A DNA stretch of 64,000 bases from Nymphaea colorata. Taxonomy: Eukaryota > Streptophyta > Magnoliopsida > Nymphaeales > Nymphaeaceae. The DNA is taken from NCBI RefSeq assembly GCF_008831285.2, contig NC_045139.1:19546892-19610891 (forward strand), in the 5' to 3' direction. The notes beneath the pieces are model-generated. The model did not search any database, had not been told where the DNA came from, and saw nothing but the letters and a program-made list of their open reading frames with translations. The position numbers and the translations under genes were made by a program. Shown here one piece after another: positions 24,115 through 38,200 of this stretch (position 1 is its first letter; every line of letters starts with the position of its first letter).

Positions 24115-24308
24115 ATCAATTTCATGGGAATGTATATCAAAATTTGGGGACAAGAAGTCCTCTATATACAAAAATTGGGGACAAAAAGTCTCATAGTTAC
24201 AGTAACAAACCGCAAAAAAGAAACAGAAGAGAAAATATACAATACAACTCACAAAAAAACGAAATAAGAGGAGTGAGAAGAGAGTGGACGGACGGAACGA
24301 CACCATCA

Positions 24309-24464
24309 CCCAGCCACAAAATGAAGACGCTGCTGCAGCCGAATGACAAAATGAACATCTCTTTGCACAAGCCGAGCGACAGACTCCGGCAAAGAGAATG
24401 TGCCTCTGAAGACCCTGTTGTTGCGCTCTTTTAAATGCGCTATTAAGCTGAAATAAGCCACAAC
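24309..24464 (-). pseudogene. LINE (L1-type) ORF2 C-terminal remnant
   Basis: The minus-strand frame contains AYFSLIAHLKERNNRVFRG followed by a helical tail. The ERNNRVF motif with an upstream hydrophobic stretch is characteristic of the C-terminal region of plant non-LTR retrotransposon ORF2. No reverse transcriptase core remains nearby. The LINE 3' region probably continues leftward to about 24120, just next to the trnQ-like sequence. Confidence 0.45.
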
Positions 24465-25036
24465 CTCCAAACACGACTCTATGAAACAACCAAGTTGAGG
24501 GAAGGACACAAGAAGAAAAGAAGACAAATAAAAGGTGGGTCAGTAACAAGTGTCATTCGAATAACAATGGCAGCAAAGAGATCCAATTTGGTGGTAGCCC
24601 ATGTAGTATTGCACAAGTAAGTTTAAAAATTCTTTATTTTTAGTAACATTTTCTGTTTAATTAATTTTTTTTATATCGTATGGATTTTCAAAATTTTTGT
24701 TGCATAGTTTTGTTAATTTACTACTGATTCAACTGAATCGGCGAATCAGCCGATTTACCGAAGGGCTGCTTTGCCGGTTGGGTTCACAACACTATTTTGG
24801 TGACACTGATATAAACACAGGCGTTTGTTGTTGGTAAAAGTAGTGGAGATATAAGAAAACATAAAAATATAAGGCCCATTTTTAGATTTAGAGTGAGATG
24901 ACAGGACCTTGTGGATAGTTTTCATCTTGTGTTCTTTCAGGTTAATTGTCAAAATTACTCAAGATTTCACAGGGGAAGGGGAGAGAGAGAGAGAGCGGGA
25001 GAGAGAGCTCTTGCGAAGTGATTTGGCGGTTCGGTG

Positions 25037-28000
25037 ATGCCATACCCGGAGGAAGAAATGGAGACGGGAAGGAAGCCGGAGGATGAGGGGGAGCAGAATG
25101 ATATCCCCGATACCACTAGCACGAACAAGGGGAAATCTTGCAAGGGTTGCCTCTACTACTCCTCGCTCTTGAAATCCAAACACCGAAATCCGCTGTGTGT
25201 TGGAGTCAGCAGAGCCCTCCCTCAAGGTTAGCCGTTCTCCCTCTGTTTTTATTTTCGATGTTTGTTATGGGTGGTCGATGGATTTCGTCATTTTTGCCGG
25301 TTTTGTTCTCTTTGGGGTTGGAATTTCGATCTTTATTCGTGTTTGCGCTTGCTGGTCTTTCTGGAAATTGGTCTTTCAGTTAATTGTATTTTCTGTGGTC
25401 ATTTGCCGTCCTTTCTCCTTCTACAGATTATTTTTTCATGGCCGGAGCATGTCTAGGTGGATGCGTGAGACACTGGTGCTGTTAATTTTGATTGTTTGGC
25501 GATCTGGTGTTACGTGATTATTGAATTCGTCCACAATTTCTTTATCTCTTTCTCCATTAATAAGTAGAATTTAGGTTAATAATCTTGAGGACCGGAGCTT
25601 TAATCTATAGACAGCTCAATGATGCTTCAGCCCTATTGGGGATAACTGTTTCTGGCATATAGTTTTTAGGTTGGAAGCTAGATGGCATGGTTCATTTATA
25701 TTTATGACAATCGAGGGCCATTGCTTTGTCCGGTTAGTAATTATGCCTATTATCGAGGCTGCCAGTGAGAGTTAGTGGGTTCGGGCTTTGATGGCAGCGG
25801 CTTCTACCAAAGGGAAAGAGCATAAAAAGTTACAACGTCCTCAATAAACCGCTCCCTTCAGTTCATGACTGCTTTTGCTTTTCCTTTTGTTGTTGGGAGG
25901 AGGGGGGTGTGGTTATTCTTGCACATGGGGTACGGTGTGTGCGCGTGTGCTTGGCATGTTTTCCGCACAGCCTTTATATGTGCTGTATGCATCTAAAACT
26001 CTAAATATAACGAGATTCTCATTGTAATGAAGCATCAGTCACTTATTTCCTGTTCTTGTTGGGTCCCAGCTGCTCTTGGTTGAGCAGATTATGCTTCACA
26101 GGCACTAGATTAGGTGGTTCAGGCAGAAATGGGAGCTAGACAGGAATGAAAATCCCGAATCGTGGTTGTTAGTTTAATTTTCTTAGTGTTTGCAGCTCCA
26201 TTCTCCAGATTATCTAAAAAGATCCATTCACATTTATGGACTTAACATTAGGACCTTGATCACTGATGCTATGTGCGTTCTATTGTTTATTTGAGGGAAT
26301 GCCATAGTTGAAATGCTTTTACAAGTATAAATCATTTTACAAACCAGAAAGTCAGGCCAAATCCCTATATATTTTCTGCTAGTGCACCCATTCACATGCT
26401 TTGTTGTTTTGTCTGGTATGTTAAAGAAGACAATCTCTTGTTATCATGTTTCTGTTGCTAATGTAATCTTTAACTTTTTCCACCAGTGCCTAATTATGTT
26501 ATTGGTGAATCCGAGTTGGAGGCTTCTAAAGAAGGTCGCAGCTTGGCAGACTTTAAGTATGCATGCGTTGGCTATTCTGTTTACTTAGATAAGAAGGACA
26601 GCCCGGCTGGACAGCAAGGAGACCAAGCAGAGTTGCCTTTTTGTGTTGGCATTGAGGTTATAATCTAATTCTAGATTGTACTTGCTTACTTGACCCTTGA
26701 TCGATTTTTGTAAAAAAGTCACCTGTTTAACCTTTTTCCTGGTGGTGGCAAAATGAATGTAGTGTTGATTTGTTGATTTCTATCATTTCTGTATTTCAAC
26801 ATGTAACAAATGGCCTTTTCTATAGGTCTCACTGTCTCAGCTTCCTATTGTAAGAAGCTTTTCAAGTTAAAAGCATGTCATTTTTTTGGTCAAATATTAC
26901 ATGCAATGATGCAAGGGAAATTATTCAGAATTGTCTTGACTTGGACTGTTACCTGGAAGTTGATTGTGTGTCATGCCTTGTTCACAGACTTAATTTTTTA
27001 AGTCTTGATCCATGAGTTAACTGGATCTTATTTTGATTGTTCCTCTGATGATTTTTCTTGTCTCTGTATTAGACTGTTGAATTTCTTAGATGTTCTAAGG
27101 AAATTGTTGCAATGTTAGATGTTTTAGTAAATTGTATTTTTCGAATGAGCTTTTCTGTAGTTGACTGTTTTCCTAGATATACTTCACCAGCCAACCTTCT
27201 TCGTAACGTGACCTTTAGGCAATATATTTCTGAAATACATGTCTTAGAGTGTTATTGAAAATGGTGAATTTTAGTTTTGTTTTATCAATCCAGGGCAAAA
27301 ATTTCCATGCTAATTATATACTGTATCCACAGATCTATTTAAAAAATTGTGGTTGCCTTGTTTCTTATTCTTTCCTATCAATGGAACCTTTCAGATTTCC
27401 TTTTTCTTTCTACGTGATCCCTATTTACATTATTTATCTTGTTGATGTTGCTTACGCATTATTGGTTGCATTAGGGAGTACTTTTTTTCTTCATTGTCAT
27501 ATGTTCTCCTTTTCTAAGGCATTTAAACGTTTTAAGCTAGAAATTGGTTTGTGCAGCTTTTTCTTGTCAAGCAGGCTGGAAGTACTGTATTTGCTGTTCT
27601 TATCGGCCCAATTTTTTTTTAAATTTCTGAACACTGGACGTTTACGAGTGGAGAATTGTTTTGCAGCTTTTGGTGGACAAACGGGCCACAAATACTGAGC
27701 ATCTTCCTTCTCATGTTAACAATAACACCAAAGAGGGTAGGTTGAATCATATTTGTTGCAGCATGTCTGCGTGTGTGTGTGGTTTGTTAATTCTTGATTT
27801 GATCATTTAAACATCTTCTCTGAGAAAAGTGCAGTCAACAATTGTCTCTTGCTAGAGTATGATGTTAATGGTATAAGACATTGACATTGATATGAAGAGT
27901 TCAAATCAAAAGAAGCCGTTGCTTAGTAACGAGTAAGATAGGGGGGAAAAAATAGGAAGAGCTGGGGTTACGTTGAGGATTAGGTACACATCTCGTGATG

Positions 28001-29165
28001 TGTTTGAATCTTGAGATAGTTTGTTGCTTTGTGGAAAGTTAGTGCATCTACTTTGTCTGGAAAGACAGGCAATGGGGATCTCTAGTTGTTGCTTTTGCAC
28101 CAAAAGCTGCTTAGGGAATGGGAATGCAATTCCTAGAAGCAGGAGAATCTGCTAAATATGGCTTCCATGCAGTTAAAATGTGACCTACCAAGGAGTATGA
28201 AGTGCCGATTTCCATAATCTAGTTGGCATAAAGAACAATAATTTTTTTAGGGAGTAGAAGTTTGGAGGCACTGAGTGTTTGCAATGATTTCAGAATAGGT
28301 GGAACTAGGTCCGTTGCGCCCTCTGATGTAATTAATGCGAGTGTAATTTGTGTAAATAGCATTCTAGTTGCTGCAACTCTATGGAGTTTGAGTCACCATG
28401 TTTAGTTTCTTTGCTATTTTTCCAACTGATTTTCCAATATGAATTTGTCCTCTGGTCTTTAGAAGTAATATCTTGGTTCCCAGAGAGAGGGAGGTTTTGT
28501 TTAGGTAGCTAACTGTTCAACAAAGGAAATGACGGAGTGAAGATTAAAGGAGATAGTGGGGATTATTCACTTGCAAGAATAGTGTGGTTTATTATAAAAT
28601 ATAAAATTAGTCATAAAATGGAAGGTGTAACTGGACTGCTAAGAATAGTGTATGGAATGGTTATCTTACCTTTCTGATCTTATATCTGTCCTTGTTCTTT
28701 TCTGCTAAACATTTTCTCTTTCAACTCTGGAATTAGATTGTGGATGAAATATGAGCACTAGCATTTGTAAGTTTGTATCTCGTTGAATGCATGCTTTGAA
28801 CTGTACCCAGTTGTACTAGACTTGTGAGAAAGAAGTTGGCTGTATGATTTTAAAGTATTCCTGTACCGAGCTCACCTACTAGTTTTGTTTTCTACAAGAT
28901 GCTCCTGTGTTTTCTCAGCCCCGAACATACAAGCCGCCACATTCAATTGGTGATGAATTCTTGAATAGGTATGTATGAATGCAATTCTGCTGCCAATCTA
29001 TCTTGTCATAATCGTGATCTGAGACTGAATCTCATCATATGCAGGTTCACAAGAAATGCAAGCCTGGTTGCATCTGGTGTGGCCAGAAACCTGTATAGGG
29101 TGGGCAATTATATTAAGGACAATGTTGATGACATTCTTTATCCATATCGTAGGCGACCTAAATAA
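25037..29165 (+). CDS. DUF8204-family protein
   Basis: Five exons: 25037-25226, 26487-26656, 27667-27736, 28899-28968, 29045-29165. They total 621 nt, 206 aa, all GT-AG and in phase. The N-terminal 30 residues are acidic and probably disordered. A conserved core follows: CKGCLYYSSLLKSKHRNPLC (35-54) with paired cysteines that could bind metal, then DFKYACVGYSVYLD and ELPFCVGIE. The C-terminus TRNASLVASGVARNLYRVGN and YIKDNVDDILYPYRRRPK is highly conserved in plant members. I recognise this as the plant family now called DUF8204. Some databases mislabel members as PPR proteins, but no PPR repeat is present. Function is unknown. The start is supported by the first in-frame ATG; a GTG just before it is not needed. 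Confidence 0.88.
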
Positions 29166-32100
29166 TTGGTGTGTTCTCAAATGGATGAGTGTACAGTAAT
29201 AATTGCCCCCAATACGCGAGGTTTACAGACTGAACTGCACACCATCGCTACAGCCAGCTTTACTGGCTTGCATGTTCATTTCTGCACGTTGAAATTACAC
29301 CAATCTGTTACCTGGTGTAATTTGTATTTAATTTTGTTGTTTGATTTATTAGCATTACATCATTAAGCAAGTATGTGCTTTCAGTAATTGTGCCCGATAT
29401 TTTGAATTTTGTTCTCTCGTGTTCATTTTTTTTCTTTGGAGAACCTTACTGGCAAATTGGAGATTTGGCTATCACTGGGTGAAGCTGCCGTAGTACTTAG
29501 GTTACCTTGTTAGCAATGTATAAAAGGTGAAATCTCTTAATCTTCAAGGTGAAAGCCTTTCAACTGCAAGAACCTTCACCTAGCAAGTGCTGCGGAGCAT
29601 TGTAATCCACAGAGAGAAAGAGAGAGAGAGAGTCTTTTGATTTCCATTGTGGTCTCTACGAATGTTTATTGGCTTTGAGATGCTAAACCGTGTTCAGACA
29701 TGGAAATAGACAAAAATTTGAGCTTTACATGTTTACTTTGGACGAAGATTCTTTGTTTAGCCATATTGAATGTTACACTGTTAATTGAGTGTATCCAGAC
29801 TCAAGGTGTATGTACAAAAGTTGACATGAGCACTGGTTCGGACTGTAACCTTCATATTATTAATGATCTATGAGCCCATGTGTATACTAATAAAATAAGA
29901 CAGCCTCATTTTAGTATCGAAACGGAAAGGATGACACCCAAAACCAGACTGGACCTGGTTTTTGGTTGTAAAACTTCATTGTGATAGTAAAATTTGGCCT
30001 CATGCCTGCTTGGTTGATACAAAACCTAATGTGGCAAAAAAAGGTTTTTGGAAAAGGTTTTTCATCTTATTGCTGGTCCTCCGCTGATCGGGGCTAAAAA
30101 ACCGCGAGGTAGGCTTTCTGATAGTTCTCTGTAATGGTGTTAAAGCCGCCAGCATCTTAAGCCATTTCTGTCCTGCCGCTGGTTGGAAATGGTCGGACTA
30201 AGGCCACTCTTGAAGGGTGGTGCTGGTCCTACCAATTATAAAATCGCAATTAGTCTAGATATTTGTCTGGCTGGTCGGCAGTTAGAAATGGCCGACTGTT
30301 CATTTTTCCTCATCTTTTGCCTAAAGCCATTTTCCAGGCCGGAATATAGGCTGGTCGGAGTCATCTTCTGGCCAGCGGCTTGCCGGAAAATGACGGGCTT
30401 TTTTTTTCCTAAAAAAATATTTGCACATTTGGTTTTAGCATCCAAAAAGGAGAAAATGAAATTTCTAACAGGCTCACTTTGTCGAGAAACCAAGTTTGAA
30501 CGAAACCTGGTTTTCTAAAACAATGTTTTTACATCATGTCTTCCAAGCAGGGCCTCAAGTTTCGTTGACAATTTGGATCAAAGAAATGCACTTGCTTTAC
30601 AATTGTCTTTCCTTTTCTCGTATCTTTTTTTCATAAGAGAGCAAAAATGCTTGCACAGTATATCCTGGCTGTAGCCAGGGGATTAATCACCATTCAACTT
30701 TTGTTAGCGCCGTTGTCTTACGAAAGTCGAAGCAAATTCTGCTTTGCAAAGAAGATTCAGCTAAAAATCACTTGTCAGATTTTCTCTTTATTTTACATTT
30801 TATAAATCTAAACCTGCATATGTTAACTTATCCCAAGCGCGGAAGAAAACGATCAACTCGGAAAGAGTAGATCGGGAGGAAACCTGTCTCCTCACATGCT
30901 AAGCTTTGTCATTGCTGGCCGAGGTGGACTCTGTTGCCGTTGATGTGCTGTTATCGTTATTATTATTATTATATTATTTTCTCTGTTATTATTATTATTA
31001 ATCTTCCAACCATCTAACATGCACATGCAGGGTCCAAATAAACGGTTTCTTCGTTTTTTGGAAAGATTTTTTTTTTTTTTTTAAATTTTCATCTAATTGT
31101 CTACACGACACTTCATAATGAGAAAAATATTTGTGCAAGGTTCTCTAAAAGGGCCAGTTCGAGATTCAATTTTCAATAAAATTGTCAAATAGAGACCTCT
31201 GGTCACTAAGACCTCCCACCTTCTAGCCAAGCACACAAATCTCTCTTTTATTTGGCATTTCCCTAATAGTCTATCTTTAAATTCTATAAACTGTGTGAAG
31301 AAGAATGAATTCTATGTTCTTTTGTGACAGCGCGGATGAAACGGGGGTTTACATGTGGTGGGCAGATATTTTTCTTAAAATATTGATGATGCGACGGGAT
31401 AGATAATGGAGGTTCTTGCCAAATGAGCAGGAGCTGTTAGCTCATGGATGGACATAGGATCTGCCTAAATAGGCCAATCAGCCCCATCGATCACCTCCTA
31501 TTCAGGGAATTAATATAAAGAAAAAGAAGATTTGACTAAGCGAATTCTTTGCATTTCTTCTTATAAAGTAATTCACATTTGCATGACGACATTGATGGCG
31601 TAATAAACGATTATAAGCCAAAAGCACCGGTGCTCAACCCGAAAAGTTCATGAAAAAATTACTGAGGATAATCGGAAATGAAAAATGTAAATGGAGATTG
31701 AGAGGGCAGAGCGGACGATGACGAATTCCGGCTTGCAGAAAACGTGGGATGCAAGAAAATGACCGACCAAGATGGACGGAGCAAAGAAAAGGGGGCCACG
31801 AAGGCGTTGCGCCGCCGCGTGCCTCGTTAGCCAACCATCTCTTTCCTTCCCCACTTAAAATTAGTCCTCCTCGAGATTTGTGGGTTGTCTTGATTATTTG
31901 AGCGTTCAACTCTCCCTCTTGCGTCCCACCGTCGCTTTCCTTGTTGCTTCTTCTTTCTGCCACGCAAGGAGGGCGTCTTTCTCTCTCCTTTTGAACATCA
32001 TTCTCATTCCAAATCGCAAAAAGAGAATAGGGGAGGGGCAGTTTTCGTAGACGCATCGCCGCTTCCCTGCCAAACTTCTTCTCTCTAATTTTTTCTTGAT

Positions 32101-32294
32101 GGCCGCACTTGTTTTACGAGAAGATATTCGCCGGGGATGCCTTTATGGAATTGGGCATGAGAGTAGACGGTGAAGCAGCTAATTTTCTGTTCCACTTACA
32201 GGGCGTTCTCTTTTTTGACATCTCTGGGAAATATCCGAAATTGGTGGTCTGCTAGGTTGTTTTCTTGATTCCTGTTGGGCGGGAAGAGGAAGAA
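29166..32294. other. spacer between the DUF8204 and FMP32-like genes
   Basis: It includes the DUF8204 3' UTR, a GA repeat at 29614-29632 and an (ATT)n tract at 30957-31002. A region at 29930-30530 is rich in GGTCGG, GGCCGAC and CCTGGTTTT words and may be an eroded repeat. The last 600 bp are presumably the FMP32-like promoter. No additional gene was recognised. Confidence 0.5.
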
Positions 32295-35200
32295 ATGGCT
32301 AGCGTCGTTGCGGCGCGAAGAGCAGTTCAGCAGGCTTTAGCTGGAGTTTCTGCGGCGAATTACAATGTTGGGCATGCAGGATTTTGGGGTCGGGGGATGT
32401 CGCAGCTCGTGAAATCCAACGGCAAGCGGGCGTTTCTCGTGGACACGTTAGCCTTGGTAGGATTTTCCCTTTCTGAAATTCCTTCGCAATAGTTTGTAGT
32501 AGTTTGCTTTTACGTCCTTTGATTTCGGATCTGTTTGGATTAGAGTTGGGGAGATTGATTATTGTCAATGATAGAGATGGTTTCTACGTTGTATTCTGTC
32601 TGGTTGATTAGGTAAGAACGTTAGAAAGCCAAGGAGTGCCCTCGAAACAAGCTGAAGCGATCACTGCAGCAATAACCGAGGTTCTGAATGATAGTTTAGA
32701 AAATGTAGCTCAGTCGTACGTTTCTAAGGGGGAGATGCAGAAGGTATGTTTCTTGGTTCACTACCCATGATTGGTTGCCCTGCTCGGTTACCCTTTCTTC
32801 TCTTCAATTTGTTACTTACGCATTTTTAGCCGTTACCTTGTCTAAGGCGTTTGTTTCTGTGATCTACATTGTGGCTCCTTCTCGTATTGAGTTTTGAAGA
32901 TTTGCCAATAATTTGGTAATATTATTGTGGCAGAGCCAAATGATTCAAGAAGCCAACTTATCCAAATTCAAATCAGAAGTGAAGAGCTCTCAGGTGAAAA
33001 CTTTCTCCTTTTCGGCGTCATCAGCTCTACGTCCGTTCTTTATCATGCGCTTGCTTTTCACTTTTGTTCCCTTTTGCAGTATGTCACCGGGTTACTCCAT
33101 TTTTGACCCCTTCCTAGAAATTATATTGGAAACTTGATATGCAATGAAAGACCAAATGTAGGCCATATTATCTTACCTGTTCACGATGGCATGCATAAAT
33201 CAGATGCGAGGTGGTTTGCCATACAGTGAAGAGCCTTTTTTCTTCGAAATTTTTTATGCACATCAAATGCCCTATATGACAACTTATGGGTGCACGGGAA
33301 GGGAAGAGTACTTTCCATGCTCCCAGGATGAAGCACATGGGCTTCTACTAATCTCCCATGAACAGTTGAGTTATACAGGTTTTAGGTCCATGAATTATGG
33401 GATTGTTTTGACTGTGATGAAACATCACCTTGAGGTGGATACAGCTACTTTCAGATTTGCAAGCGTTGGTATGTCAATTTCGAAGAATGATAAAATTACA
33501 CAACAAGGATTTAGCTAGTAATTTGAGATATTGAAGGATTTGAGAGGAAAAGAAAAATAGATAAATTGTCTGGACTTTCTTTAGAACAAGATGGCATTAT
33601 CAGAGAAACATCTGTGCATTGAAGAGAGAAAAAGGTAGGATCAATGAAAAGAAATAAAATAGGCTGAGGAAAGTAAAGAACAAGAATCACAGCATAAAAG
33701 AAAACAACGGGTGGGAGAGTTCGGCACAATCTTGAAAGCATCCATTCTTAGAAAATCAGTATAACCTTAGCCTCCTTGTTGACTGTCTTTCTTCTGTACA
33801 CGCAAATGTGTTGTTCTTGTACACTGCATGCTGAGGGTATTAAAATATTTGCCTTTTATATCCTTATGTGATTTGTATTTTTAGAGCATTCCTCATGAAA
33901 GGGACAACTACAATTTCATCTAAATTTCTCTAGCTCGGAATCTCAGCATTATATTCCTTCTACTGGGTTCAGTAATAGAGGCCACATCTTAGTAAATGCT
34001 CAAGTAAGTAGTCAAGGGTACTGGTCAATTCATTGATGTGAGACCCATAGAGGTGCAGTTGGCACTTAACAAGTCTGGTGACCATGCTAAACATTTGAAA
34101 TGGTTAAAAATTGAAAAACTATAATTTCTAACAAAAAAATTTAGAAGAATAAAAATAAATACATTAAACAATGTATACCATCAATCATTTGATGTTTAAA
34201 TTACTAAAGCAGCCAAACTGATAAAAAAATATGGTGCTCCTAGCTTGACACCCATATACTATCTCAGCGAGTTCTAGGCTTGTGCCTAGTTCATGCCTTG
34301 TTTGTTTTTTCTTACTCACAGTAGTGGGTGGAAAGTGTACTTGTTATGAGTTATAACTTAACAGTTTTGGCTGTCTATCATATTAAAGGTGTGACATGGG
34401 AGTGCTTAGGTTTGGCTAAGATTAAGAATAACCTGATAGAAAACAGTGTTTGAGTTTGAGAAACAAATAATTATAAAAGATAGTTTAAAAAGTGCCATTA
34501 GCTTATCTTCTGACAAAGTGTTCCTTTTAGGAGACATATTCTTTCATGGTGTTGAGAAGTAGTCATAATGCATTGATAAAATCAGTAAGCTCTGAAGTAA
34601 AAGAATAGTTTAGTGATGCTTATGAACAATGGGAGATATGCAAGTTGAAAATAAGCAAGCTGATTCTTGTTAGAACAAAGAATCATGTTTTTTTGCTTTT
34701 GGATGGCAACATATCTTTATTAAGAAATACATCAGCAAAGCAATGAGAAGCCAGAGGAGGGAATCAATTTGGATGTGTACAATGGCATCCCCAATGTATT
34801 GGAGCCAGTCCGTGACAAAGTTGCAGGCAGTCATGCCGCTGAACACAAAAATTACACTTGAATCTCCTACTGAAATTTTATAAAGTCAGTGAAGAACTAT
34901 AGAATATTTTTGACTTCATTCCTCTCTGTGAATTAAATATCAATAGTCAACCAAGTTGAAAGAATCTGCTGTTTTGGTAGGCAAGTAGTGCTTCTGTGGT
35001 ACTATTACATAGTGAGAAGTGACATTGTTATGTAATTTTCATTTATGATAGGGGTTCTCATGCATTGTATGATAACTGTAGCACCATGAATATGTGAAGT
35101 AATGATGATTAGGCAGGCCATCTGATACTTCCCTCAAGGTGTAATGGTTGCTGTATCTCTGCTACGGTGCTACCTATATATTTTTGTATGCTATGTAGTA

Positions 35201-38200
35201 ACCGGTTATGTTTTTGGATCGGTTCCCATGTGGGCAGACCCAATAAGGCTATAAATAGGTCGAAGGTCGAATAGTGGGGGCATTTTGTAATTGAGTTCAT
35301 TACCTCTGGGAAGAAAGATCCCTAATCAGGGGACTAGGGACAGCGTGGGTGAGTTTAGAGGTTTTATCTGTGTGTCCTTGCTTGTGTAACCAACCTTGTT
35401 AGCCAGTGGCTAACAGTATTACACAAACATCTTTACTCTGATCTGCAAATCCCTCCTGCAAGTTCTAGACTTCAATAAGTATTTATGTCTGGTTAAAGTT
35501 TAAACCATTTAGAGAAGCTGCTGATGCAAGTGACAATTCTGTAACAGCTGACCTGTTGCTTCAACCTCATAGTAGTACTTACAAGTTGACTGTAGATCTG
35601 CATCGAAAAGAATGCAGGCAAGCACAAATTCTGACATGGTTGGCAGATCATGGCAGCAAATTTATTTTCTTTGGAAAGAGTGGCCTATGGGGATGGGACT
35701 ATTACAGCTTCTGCTCTCTCTCTCTCTCACACACACACACATACATTGGAACCCAGCTCATCAGAAGAGGAACTCGAGCAGGCTCCTGAGAACTGCCAAC
35801 TCTATAGCACGTCTATATATGTGTGTCTTTGTAAATGTATATTGAGTTTTTTTGTATCGATGCATGTTCATGTAGAAATCTCACACGCAGAGGCACTACC
35901 ACTAAATGCTCTCTATATGCAATCTGCTTTCTTAAAATCCATTTTTTATGTCACAAGCTTCAACATCTCCTCTAAAGACTAACTCCTATTGCCACATGTT
36001 GATTTGCAGTCAAGCATTTTACTATCTGTGTAACTGTTGACTGGTGACTTAAACTCCATATGACGATTAAACTCCATATGACGAGATGTAGATCTTGGAC
36101 ATGGTGAATTTGTCTACCTTCCAATATAGAGAAAAGTTTATCTTTCTTCAACTTGTTTTGTTTGTAGGAAAAATTTCTTAACCAGCTAGCCAACCTCTGC
36201 AACATCTAAGATCCTTGCTTGAAGCCTTTTGAAGACTTTAATTGCATAAAAGATTTGCTGAAGTGGGCCTCTGTCAACTTAAGAATGTCCTGGCACCTGC
36301 TCTTGTACTTCTGAGCATTCTGATAGCCTATGTTTAGCCCTAGATGCAGAAGTGTATCTTATTTTCCGCCTAGCCCTAGTTTTCTCTTGTTTAGAGGTTT
36401 TTTTCAGTTACCCTTGCAACCAAGCCTCCCTTCGCCAGAGTGTTGTCACCTTTCTGCGGACACCATATTTGTCTTGAAAATTGTGCATATGGTGTACAAC
36501 TTTGTCGTATTATACCTGAGAAATTCCTCACTGTATAATTCCTATACACAATATATGTGACAATGATATGAGGGGTTTGCAAGCAGACATGCAGTAGAAA
36601 TCAACCTCTTTTTTATGTTCTATGGTTATTATATGCTCAACGTTTGGATGAACAAAAAACTACGGTCCTAATTGGCCTGGTCTATGTAAACCCACAACCT
36701 CTGGCATCAGCCACAGAAATTGTGTTTTGAAACTTTGAATTAGCTTGTCCTTTTCTGTTTCAGAGCTTGAGTTGCCTTGCTTTCTCCATATTTCTATAAT
36801 ATGCCAACAAATTGGATTGGTGAATAATGGACCAATACTGTTAAATCTTTTTACCTCAAGGATATAATAAAGGCAAAAGACATGGATATGGATATCAGGT
36901 AGCATCTTTCGAAGGCATGTCGTAAGGATTTCTTGAGAACACGACATATGTATTGAGGGTAAGCTAAAGAAACCTGACCATGCAAGTTTTAAGAACGTTT
37001 CGAGATGAATACACTGGTTTGAGATGAAAAATTGGGTTGGAAAGCAGTGTTTTTTATTTTTAGTTAGTTTTTTTTTAATCTATGCTTTAACAAGTGGAAG
37101 CTTGTGAACATCCATAATTTTTCTCATAAATCCCTACCAGTGTCGTACATAAAAGGCTAAAAGCATGCTGTTATTTCGATTTTCTCCAAATTTTCCTATT
37201 TTTCTTTGCTTCCAGTTGTGAGCCATTTTACCTCATTAACACATGAAACATTCGGTTGCAAGTCTTGTTTTGTCACTACGTTGCTATAAATCTATTTGGT
37301 ACCTGTGCACCTCACTTTAAGTAAAGTCAAGATTGAATAGATGGTTGTATAGATGTTTATAAGGCAAAAACTTTGACGTGCAGTTATGGACATTATTAGT
37401 ACTTCTGAAAGTATCTGCCTTGAAATCCTTCAAACTGGAATTCTGCACCTCGTGCTTTTCCATGGTGTTGCCCTCGTAAAGTTTGGAACTTGGACAAAAA
37501 AGGATTTCGAACAGATATTTACATCAGTATTTTGCAATATCCAATCTATAAGTTCCTTTTTTGTTCAAGTCTCAGAGCTGCAACTCTGCACCCTGAGCTT
37601 TTCTCTGCTGTTGTTCTAAGGCATGCTGGTTGTGACTTGCCTGCTTTGTCTCTAGGTGGCGGATTCATTAAGTGATCTAGTTGTTGGAAGTCTATTTCTC
37701 TTTACGAGAAAAAATCTCTTTGGTAACATAATTTAAGGGAAAAAGTTACTGTCCCAACCAAAAAGGGGAAAAAGTACTCCATGTTTTTAAGACTCCACTA
37801 GTGGTGGTATTGATACAATAATGTCATGATTGTTTTCTTCATTTTTCTTTCTGATGTTAATTTTTTTATATTTCTAAAAGCTGTATATGGCAGTGATTTG
37901 ACTTGCTGTGATATGCCAGGGGTCAATATTTGAACTCATGCTTTGGTCTGATCCATTTTGTAAAGTTTGTAACATGGTCCTGAATACACCTGTATAGGTT
38001 GGAGAAGATCAGGTTCAGATAAACCATCTTTCTGCTGAAGTTTCTGATCCAAATGCTGTTGTTGCATCTTTTGACATCTTGACTTCTTCTTTTGCCATGC
38101 ATGAAGGACCCCTTTCTTTCTGCTTCTCTTGCATGTGGCATTCACATAGTGTTAGTGTGAGAGCCTATGTCACATAGTACGGGTACAGATCATTGTGAAA

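Noticed and set aside
29930..30530. Possible MITE with AAAACCAG...CCTGGTTTT ends
   Set aside because: Candidate ends are only weakly complementary and no flanking duplication was found; noted only as possible eroded repeat.
31634..32056. 140-residue minus-strand frame upstream of the FMP32-like gene
   Set aside because: Low-complexity Arg/Glu and Pro/Leu composition, no family, and it sits where the FMP32-like promoter must be.
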